Below, in pieces: positions 6,358 to 10,872 of a DNA stretch of 10,872 nucleotides (within the stretch, counting starts at the first letter, position 1; the number at the start of each line of letters is the position of its first letter). This stretch comes from an uncultured Paenibacillaceae bacterium (lineage in GTDB: Bacteria; Bacillota; Bacilli; Aneurinibacillales; Aneurinibacillaceae). The notes beneath the pieces were generated by a model. The model ran no database searches. It saw only the letters and a list, made by a program, of their open reading frames with translations, and was not told where the DNA came from. The position numbers and the translations under genes were made by a program. The stretch lies in contig CALNBV010000100.1 of assembly GCA_937874515.1 (NCBI GenBank), positions 1 through 10,872 of the forward strand, read 5' to 3'.

Positions 6358-7584
6358 ATGCGTTCCATCCAATCCTACCTTAAAACTATAAGTCTGGGCA
6401 TGGGTGCCCTGGTAGTGGCCCTGGGATTAATTCTATTTCCCGATACTTCTTTTACCGCAGCCCTTAGAGGGCTTAAATTGTGGTGGGATGTGGTTTTTCC
6501 GGCTTTACTGCCTTTTTTTATCACATCAGAAATTTTGCTAGGGCTGGGACTTGCCCACTTTATGGGAATATTGTTAGAACCCTTTATGCGTCCTATTTTT
6601 AATATTTCCGGATATGGCTCATTTGTTTGGACCATGGGTTTTGCTTCTGGCTACCCCATTAGTGCTAAATTAACTTGTCGTTTACGGGAACAGAATTTAG
6701 TGACCCGGGCAGAAGGTGAACGATTGGTTTCTTTCACAACCTCAGCAGACCCTGTATTTATTACGGGGGCCATTGCAGTAGGTTTCTTTCACAGCGCAAA
6801 AATTGGAATGATTCTTTTAATAGTACACTATTTATCCGCCATACTGGTTGGCTTTTGCATGAAAATATATCGCCGACAAGATCCTCAAAGCCCTTCCCCT
6901 ACCCGACAAATCCGGGGTTCCCGTCTTATTCGGGCCCTAACAGCTATGCATAAAGCCCGCATACAGGATGGCAGATCCATGGGTAAACTAATGGGGGATG
7001 CGGTATCCACGTCCCTGCAAACTCAATTAGCCATCGGAGGTTTCATCTTACTCTTTTCCGTTATATTAAGCCTATTAGGGCGCTACCATATTATTTCATT
7101 AGTTTCTGAAATTTTAAAGAAAATCCTGGGCTTTTTTGGGCTGCCACAAGAAGCTGCCCAGGCTTTGATCTATGGTCTTTTTGAAGTCACTCTAGGAGCG
7201 AAAGAGGGCAGTGAATTGTTCACCTCAGATTCCACAACCTTTATTTTAGCCACAACAGGTGCCATTCTTGCCTGGGGAGGAATCTCTGTGCATGCCCAAA
7301 TTGCCAGCATTCTCGCTGAAAGCGACCTTCGCTATTTCCCCTTTTTCATAGCCAGAGTTCTTCATGCAGGATTTGCCTTTTTCTTAACTTACCTTTTTGC
7401 CCCTACCTTTTTAACTCATTTTACGGGAAATACCATCACCGTATGGCTATCCAGGCAAGAACCACTGGAATTATCCTGGTGGTCCAATGAACTATACTAT
7501 CTCATTACACTGTTCACCTGCGGTGGAATCCTTCTTTGCGCATTTTTCCTTCTCAACCTGGGAAAAAGAAAAAGAACCCGATGA
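6358..7584 (+). CDS. ylbJ: sporulation integral membrane protein YlbJ
   Basis: YlbJ is a polytopic membrane protein required for normal heat-resistant spores in Bacillus, where it is under mother-cell sigma-E control; its substrate is unknown. The 408-residue length equals that family's usual size. About eight hydrophobic segments are visible, starting with residues 12-30 and ending near residues 380-400 before a basic tail (LGKRKRTR). Two Gate-type (nucleoside recognition-like) regions surround GFASGYPISAKLTCRLREQN near residues 94-113 and AKEGSELF near residues 280-287. AGGAG precedes the ATG at proper spacing. Its TGA at 7582-7584 directly abuts the coaD stop codon on the other strand. The gene's presence supports an endospore-forming host. 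Confidence 0.94.
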   Translation: MRSIQSYLKTISLGMGALVVALGLILFPDTSFTAALRGLKLWWDVVFPALLPFFITSEILLGLGLAHFMGILLEPFMRPIFNISGYGSFVWTMGFASGYPISAKLTCRLREQNLVTRAEGERLVSFTTSADPVFITGAIAVGFFHSAKIGMILLIVHYLSAILVGFCMKIYRRQDPQSPSPTRQIRGSRLIRALTAMHKARIQDGRSMGKLMGDAVSTSLQTQLAIGGFILLFSVILSLLGRYHIISLVSEILKKILGFFGLPQEAAQALIYGLFEVTLGAKEGSELFTSDSTTFILATTGAILAWGGISVHAQIASILAESDLRYFPFFIARVLHAGFAFFLTYLFAPTFLTHFTGNTITVWLSRQEPLELSWWSNELYYLITLFTCGGILLCAFFLLNLGKRKRTR

Positions 7585-7593
7585 TTAGGGTTC
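7563..7593 (-). terminator. intrinsic terminator of rsmD-coaD, spanning both convergent stop codons
   Basis: On the minus strand GAACCC and GGGTTC form a perfect 6-bp stem with an 8-base loop (7574-7593), followed directly by TTTTTCTTTTTCC. The loop contains the stop codons of both coaD and ylbJ. The T-tract is the complement of the AAAAAG repeats that encode the Lys/Arg tail of YlbJ. There is no T-tract in the plus direction. Confidence 0.85.
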
Positions 7594-8094
7594 CCATTCC
7601 AAGTCCATATCCTTAAATTTAACACGTAATGCTTTTTCTACAATCGGAGGAACCAAATCATTGACATTGGCACCATATTTCGCTACTTCTTTCACAATAC
7701 TTGAACTTAAGAAAGAGTACTGATTGTTGGTCATCATAAAAAAGGTTTCAATCCGTGTATCAAGTTTACGGTTAATCGAAGCCATTTGCATTTCATATTC
7801 AAAGTCAGATACAGCACGTAAACCTTTAATAATTGCTTTGGCACCTTTCGTATGCATATAATCGATTAATAATCCATGAAAGCTATCAACCTCAACATTA
7901 GGCATGTCTTTTGTTACTTCCCGCAATAATTCCAGGCGCTCTTCCACCGTAAAAACCGGATTGCTTTTATTCCGGTTAATGAGCACCGCTACAATGACTT
8001 TATCAAAGACTTTGGCACCTCTTGATATAATGTCTAAATGTCCATAAGTCACCGGATCAAAACTGCCCGGACACACCGCGATACTCAACCTCAT
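7585..8094 (-). CDS. coaD: pantetheine-phosphate adenylyltransferase
   Basis: CoaD joins 4'-phosphopantetheine and ATP to give dephospho-CoA, the penultimate step of coenzyme A synthesis, as a cytosolic hexamer. The 169-residue product shows CPGSFDPVTYGHLDII with the TxGH nucleotidyltransferase motif at residues 16-19, GLRAVSDFEYEMQMA (about residues 93-107), and SFLSSSIVKEVAKYG near the C-terminus. All match the family; the length is slightly above the Bacillus enzyme's. Its ATG overlaps the rsmD TGA in an ATGA junction, with AAAGGAGAGAG upstream, so the two are translationally coupled. It ends flush against ylbJ. Confidence 0.97.
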   Translation of the reverse strand: MRLSIAVCPGSFDPVTYGHLDIISRGAKVFDKVIVAVLINRNKSNPVFTVEERLELLREVTKDMPNVEVDSFHGLLIDYMHTKGAKAIIKGLRAVSDFEYEMQMASINRKLDTRIETFFMMTNNQYSFLSSSIVKEVAKYGANVNDLVPPIVEKALRVKFKDMDLEWEP

Positions 8095-8654
8095 CTCTCT
8101 CCTTTATCATATGTATAGATAGAAATCGTGGTAATACCGTATGTCGCCTCTTTTTGTTTTCGCAAATCCCCAATTTCATCAGCAAGAACATCATTGACAT
8201 CATGTTCGGCTACCACAATCGCCTCCGGGGACAAAATGCCGTTAACATCCATAATCGCAATTTGGCTTTCTATGGTTTGCCTGGCATAGGGAGGATCCAA
8301 AAAAACCAGATCAAACTTCACATCCCTTTTACATAAAACAGACAGGGCCCGATTGGCATCATTACGATAAACCTCTGCCTGCTCCTGAAAGCGAGTTGAC
8401 TTTAAATTTTCTTTCACAACCTGAATGGCTTTTCCGTTGCTATCCACGAAAATGCACCGATCCATCCCCCGGCTCAGGGCCTCAATGCCCAATCCACCTG
8501 TACCTGCATATAAATCCAATGCAAGCCCACCTTTAAAAAAGGGACCAATTTTACTAAAAAGGGACTCTTTTACTTTATCAACTGTTGGACGAGTATCCTT
8601 CCCTGGTACCGCTTGCAAGGGATGGCCTTTTCTTAACCCTGCGACCACTCGCAT
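8091..8654 (-). CDS. rsmD: 16S rRNA (guanine(966)-N(2))-methyltransferase RsmD
   Basis: RsmD uses S-adenosylmethionine to methylate G966 of 16S rRNA in the 30S subunit. The 187-residue product starts MRVVAGLRKGHPLQAV, the usual RsmD beginning, and TRPTVDKVKESLF follows at residues 21-33. SAM-binding motif I is LDLYAGTGGLGIEALSRG (residues 46-63) and the catalytic DPPY is at 120-123. I chose the ATG at 8654, with AGGTGG about 9 bases upstream. The frame stays open to a GTG at 8714, but that extension lacks a Shine-Dalgarno and is not family-like. It overlaps coaD by 4 bases. On the minus strand TATAAA near 8691-8696 could be a -10 box, but no convincing -35 goes with it. Confidence 0.95.
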   Translation of the reverse strand: MRVVAGLRKGHPLQAVPGKDTRPTVDKVKESLFSKIGPFFKGGLALDLYAGTGGLGIEALSRGMDRCIFVDSNGKAIQVVKENLKSTRFQEQAEVYRNDANRALSVLCKRDVKFDLVFLDPPYARQTIESQIAIMDVNGILSPEAIVVAEHDVNDVLADEIGDLRKQKEATYGITTISIYTYDKGER

Positions 8655-8707
8655 CCTTTTCAACCACCTGTGTTTGCTTAATTCAAATAATTTATACGAT
8701 TTACATA

Positions 8708-8735
8708 TTATCACAAAGAAGTTGTATGGTAAAAT
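8708..8735 (+). promoter_or_regulatory. candidate promoter for the mgtC leader RNA
   Basis: An extended -10, TG-G-TAAAAT (8727-8735), follows a weak -35 TTATCA (8708-8713) with a 16-base spacer. Transcription would start near 8742, just before the row of hairpins that ends in a terminator. Confidence 0.45.
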
Positions 8736-8827
8736 GTATATTTTTTCTTAGGACTGCTAACAATATGATTAGCAGCACGGTATCCCCGTGTTGTAGACAA
8801 CCGCGGAGAAGACTTACGTTTCCCCAT
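8711..8827 (-). CDS. possible 38-residue basic protein, hypothetical
   Basis: I do not recognise this frame. On the minus strand an ATG at 8827 has GGAGGAAG five bases upstream and opens 38 codons to a TGA at 8711. The product starts MGKRKSSPRLSTTRGYRAAN and is rich in Lys, Arg, Ser and Thr, with no hydrophobic segment. It precedes rsmD by 56 bases in the same direction. A possible extended -10 (TGCGATAAT, 8856-8864 minus) lies upstream, without a matching -35. Against it: the same DNA looks like a structured plus-strand leader of mgtC, and the Shine-Dalgarno would be paired with codons 5-8 in a 13-bp stem (8804-8841). It could therefore be a chance frame, or a peptide whose translation is structure-controlled. 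Confidence 0.3.
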   Translation of the reverse strand: MGKRKSSPRLSTTRGYRAANHIVSSPKKKYTFYHTTSL

Positions 8828-8928
8828 AAGCTCTTCCTCCGGTTTCTCCTCTCCCATTATCGCAAACCATTTTCATGGCGAAATGGTTTGCCCGTCCGGT
8901 CAAAATTGACTCGGGCGGATTTTTTTTT
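8742..8928 (+). promoter_or_regulatory. structured 5' leader of mgtC, riboswitch/attenuator-like, class unknown
   Basis: About 185 bases carry consecutive hairpins on the plus strand. The first is CTGCTAA/TTAGCAG (8754-8775, 7 bp, loop 8). Directly after it comes CACGG/CCGTG (8776-8790, loop 5). A 13-bp stem with two bulged C residues follows (8804-8816 with 8827-8841), then a perfect 11-bp stem GCAAACCATTT/AAATGGTTTGC (8862-8891), and finally the terminator hairpin. No plus-strand gene precedes it, so the terminator must end a short leader or non-coding transcript. I could not find the M-box core (GUGAGGCUCC), a T-box sequence, or the yybP-ykoY, c-di-AMP, SAM or TPP signatures. Control of mgtC, perhaps by a metal or an envelope signal, is inference. 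Confidence 0.6.
8892..8928 (+). terminator. strong intrinsic terminator upstream of mgtC
   Basis: CCGTCCG-GTCA and TGAC-T-CGGGCGG form an 11-bp stem with one bulged T and a short A-rich loop (8892-8918), followed by A and nine T residues (8920-8928). It is directional: the minus strand has no T-tract. It abuts the preceding 11-bp hairpin. It lies about 65-95 bases before the mgtC start, the position of an attenuator. Confidence 0.88.
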
Positions 8929-8956
8929 GCTTGATTCCTGAACCACTGGAATAAGC

Positions 8957-8962
8957 TATACT
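8957..8962 (+). promoter_or_regulatory. possible -10 box for a terminator-independent mgtC promoter
   Basis: TATACT matches the -10 consensus at 5 of 6 positions and lies within an 11-bp perfect palindrome, CTATA-C-TATAG (8956-8966). The -35 is poor: ATTCCT at 17 bases, or TTGATT at 20. If used, it would bypass the upstream terminator. Confidence 0.25.
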
Positions 8963-9021
8963 ATAGTTACTTTTAAAAGGAGAGGAAAACCATTCTTGAA
9001 ACCATTTTAAAAATAGAAAAC

Positions 9022-9504
9022 ATGGAATTATATTTTCGTCTCACGTTAAGCGCTATATTTGGATTTGCTATTGGGTTTGAACGAATCATCCGAAATAAAC
9101 CCGCCGGCATCAAAACCTATTCCTTCGTTTGTGTTGCTTCAACCTTGCTAACCATTATCTCAATCTATAGCGTCCCACTTTATTCCAATCCTGGCCATAC
9201 CATGATGGATCCCATGCGCCTGGCCGCGCAAATCGTAAGCGGTTTAGGGTTTCTTGGGGCTGGCCTGATTATTCATAAAGGGGTTTCTGTCAAAGGACTC
9301 ACATCCGCTGCCATGATCCTTTTTTCCGGGGCCATCGGCATTGGCATTGGTGCAGGTTTCTATGGGATTACCACCTTTACCATGGCTCTTATGTTTGTGG
9401 TTTTACGTATAGGAGCGATGGTGGAAAAACACCCAAAATTTAAAATCAACCGAAACCATACCAATTTGGAAGAGACGAAAAAAAACTCTGAATCTAATCC
9501 TTAA
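9022..9504 (+). CDS. MgtC/SapB family membrane protein
   Basis: MgtC-family proteins are inner-membrane proteins tied to growth at low magnesium and, in Salmonella, to inhibition of the F-type ATP synthase; many bacilli have one of unknown role. From the ATG the product has 160 residues. Four or five hydrophobic segments are visible, with family signatures ERIIRNKPAGIKTYSFVCVA (residues 20-39) and DPMRLAAQIVSGLGFLGAG (63-81), then VKGLTSAAM. A short polar tail replaces the long C-terminal domain of Salmonella MgtC. The start is uncertain. The only good Shine-Dalgarno (AAAAGGAGAGG, 8975-8985) is 36 bases from the ATG but 6 bases from an in-frame ATT at 8992, which would add 10 residues; an in-frame TAA at 8974 limits any extension. 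The 3' end overlaps recG by 11 bases. Confidence 0.9.
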   Translation: MELYFRLTLSAIFGFAIGFERIIRNKPAGIKTYSFVCVASTLLTIISIYSVPLYSNPGHTMMDPMRLAAQIVSGLGFLGAGLIIHKGVSVKGLTSAAMILFSGAIGIGIGAGFYGITTFTMALMFVVLRIGAMVEKHPKFKINRNHTNLEETKKNSESNP

Positions 9505-10872
9505 TTCGTTCCATAAAATATTCGTCTTGCCGTAAGTAGCGGCGCAAAGGGGAGAATTCTTTTTGCACCCAGAATTCCTCCTGCTGAACCAGGGCTGCTG
9601 CTTCTTGTCTCGCTACTTCTAGCATGCGATAATCCTGAGTAATATCCGCCAGTTTAAATTCAGGCAACCCACTTTGTTTCGTGCCAAAGAAGTCTCCAGG
9701 ACCCCTTAACTCTAAATCCCGTTGTGCCACCACGAACCCATCGTTGGTCTCCGTCATAATCCGCATTCTTTCTTTCCCCACTTCCGATCCTGGATCGGCA
9801 ATTAAGATACAAAAGGATTGATCCGCCCCCCGTCCAACCCGGCCCCGCAACTGATGTAATTGGGCCAGGCCAAAGCGTTCAGCATCGTTGATGACCATTA
9901 CAGTGGCATTGGGTACGTTTACCCCTACTTCTACAACTGTTGTAGAAACAAGGACATGGATTTCATTGTTCACGAATTTCCCCATGATTTCATCTTTTTC
10001 CTTAGAAGCCAGCCTACCGTGCATTAACCCTACCTGAAAACGACCTTGATAATAGTGGCTTAACTGGGCATGGACATCAATGGCATTCTGCACATCTAGC
10101 TTGTCTGATTCTTCGATAAGAGGGCAGATAACATAGGCCTGTCGCCCGTTTCTCAATTCTTTTTCCACGAATTGCAACATTTGCTCAAAAGCAGTGTGCT
10201 TTACCCAGTAGGTTTCAATTTTTTTCCGACCTGCAGGCATTTCATCAATAATAGAAACATCCATTTCGCCATAACTCGTAATAGCCAAGGTCCGCGGGAT
10301 TGGTGTTGCTGTCATAAACAACACATCAGGTGTTAACCCCTTTTCCCGGAGCACTTTCCGTTGTTCCACCCCGAAGCGGTGCTGTTCATCGGTAATGACC
10401 AGTCCCAGATTAGCAAAGAAGACATCCTCCTGAATGAGGGCATGGGTGCCCACCACCACATTGAGCATCCCTGACTGAAGCTGGGCCAGAATGTCCCTTC
10501 TTTGCCTTGTGCTTGTGCTACCTGTCAACACAGCGACCTGAATGCCCATAGGCTCTAACCATTCCTGGAGGCTTTTATAATGTTGGTCTGCCAATATTTC
10601 CGTAGGAACCATTAATGCCCCCTGAAAACCAGCCACCACTGTGGCATAAAGAGCAATAGCAGCCACAACCGTTTTCCCTGAACCAACATCCCCTTGCAAC
10701 AAGCGATTCATAGAGTAATCTGCCTTCATATCCTTCAGAATTTCATTGACCACTCTTTTTTGGGCATTGGTTAAAGGAAAAGGGAGCTGTCCGATAAACC
10801 CTTTAACCTTCTCCATTGGAATCTCCTGGGCTTTTCCCGCTACTGTTTTCCGATGGATAACATGGTACGCCT
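9494..10872 (-). CDS. recG: ATP-dependent DNA helicase RecG (partial, lacks N-terminus)
   Basis: RecG is a monomeric double-strand DNA translocase that remodels stalled forks and Holliday junctions. The 458 visible residues cover the helicase core and C-terminus: Walker A GDVGSGKT (around 10670-10693), motif II as DEQH in VITDEQHRFGVEQR, motif III in TATPIPRT, motif VI in QLRGRVGRG, and the C-terminal GPGDFFGTKQSGLPEF characteristic of RecG. The frame is open to the right edge with residues AYHVIHRKTVAGK before an internal Met at 10816, so that Met is not the true start. The N-terminal wedge (OB-fold) domain, roughly 220 residues by comparison with the usual length of about 680, lies outside the window. 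The gene converges on mgtC with an 11-base overlap and no clear terminator. Confidence 0.97.
   Translation of the reverse strand, partial: AYHVIHRKTVAGKAQEIPMEKVKGFIGQLPFPLTNAQKRVVNEILKDMKADYSMNRLLQGDVGSGKTVVAAIALYATVVAGFQGALMVPTEILADQHYKSLQEWLEPMGIQVAVLTGSTSTRQRRDILAQLQSGMLNVVVGTHALIQEDVFFANLGLVITDEQHRFGVEQRKVLREKGLTPDVLFMTATPIPRTLAITSYGEMDVSIIDEMPAGRKKIETYWVKHTAFEQMLQFVEKELRNGRQAYVICPLIEESDKLDVQNAIDVHAQLSHYYQGRFQVGLMHGRLASKEKDEIMGKFVNNEIHVLVSTTVVEVGVNVPNATVMVINDAERFGLAQLHQLRGRVGRGADQSFCILIADPGSEVGKERMRIMTETNDGFVVAQRDLELRGPGDFFGTKQSGLPEFKLADITQDYRMLEVARQEAAALVQQEEFWVQKEFSPLRRYLRQDEYFMERIKD

Noticed and set aside
8655..8714. 20-residue N-terminal extension of RsmD from a GTG
   Set aside because: No Shine-Dalgarno is present, the added residues are not family-like, and MRVVAG at 8654 is the normal start.
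8790..8812. T-box-like ACCGCGG on the plus strand
   Set aside because: The preceding bases do not give the AGGGUGG-ACCGCG antiterminator, and the downstream gene is not an aminoacyl-tRNA synthetase or amino acid gene.
8742..8891. M-box (Mg2+) riboswitch upstream of mgtC
   Set aside because: Expected from the neighbouring gene, but the conserved core (GUGAGGCUCC and the later AAUGGGU-type segment) is not visible on the plus strand, so I do not assign this class.
8585..8941. 118-codon plus-strand open frame through the rsmD start and the leader
   Set aside because: It has no ribosome binding site, half lies antisense to rsmD, and it runs through the terminator stem. It is a chance frame.
1..10872. 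Mobile element, defence system, CRISPR, tRNA or rRNA
   Set aside because: Both strands were read through and every substantial frame is a housekeeping or sporulation gene. No terminal inverted repeats, direct repeat arrays, cloverleaf sequences or transposase motifs were seen.

Overview
The window reads as ordinary chromosomal core sequence from a moderate-GC, spore-forming member of the Bacillales. Three things suggest this: the gene set (fapR, a plsX-fabH lipid operon, ylbJ, the ylbL/sepM-type protease, a DUF177-rpmF pair), the strong AGGAGG-type ribosome binding sites, and near-consensus sigma-A promoters. The order recG / rsmD-coaD / ylbJ / ylbK-ylbL / ylbM(tmcAL) / DUF177-rpmF / fapR-plsX-fabH is, from memory, closer to Paenibacillus, Brevibacillus, Aneurinibacillus or Thermoactinomycete-type genomes than to Bacillus subtilis, where these blocks are separated. 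The genus cannot be fixed from the sequence alone. I see no insertion sequence, CRISPR array, rRNA, tRNA or phage gene.

Layout. Positions 1-2091 (minus) hold the start of a fatty-acid/phospholipid operon, fapR-plsX-fabH, with fabH running off the left edge. A good promoter and a possible FapR operator precede fapR. Positions 2230-3103 (minus) hold a translation-related pair, a DUF177 (YceD/YlbN) gene and rpmF, with a perfect-consensus promoter at one end and a hairpin terminator at the other. tmcAL (plus) is divergent from it and encodes the enzyme that makes the acetate-dependent ac4C modification of elongator tRNA-Met. Positions 4361-6266 (minus) carry ylbL and ylbK, a membrane PDZ/Lon-type protease and a patatin-like hydrolase, as an overlapping pair. 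ylbJ (plus, 6358-7584) is a sporulation membrane protein. coaD and rsmD (minus, 7585-8654) overlap by an ATGA junction. An mgtC/sapB-family membrane gene (plus) and the C-terminal two thirds of recG (minus) close the window.

Compactness is notable. ylbJ and coaD converge with abutting stop codons, mgtC and recG overlap at their 3' ends, and two minus-strand terminators lie inside the 3' ends of opposing genes.

The one stretch that is not routine is 8711-8995, between rsmD and mgtC. On the plus strand it has a candidate promoter, a row of stable hairpins ending in a strong T9 terminator with no plus-strand gene before it, and then mgtC. This is the architecture of a riboswitch or attenuator leader, and it does not match the M-box core or other aptamers I can recall. 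On the minus strand the same DNA holds a 38-codon reading frame with a strong Shine-Dalgarno sequence. mgtC itself has its only good Shine-Dalgarno next to an ATT codon rather than the first ATG. These are the observations most worth checking.
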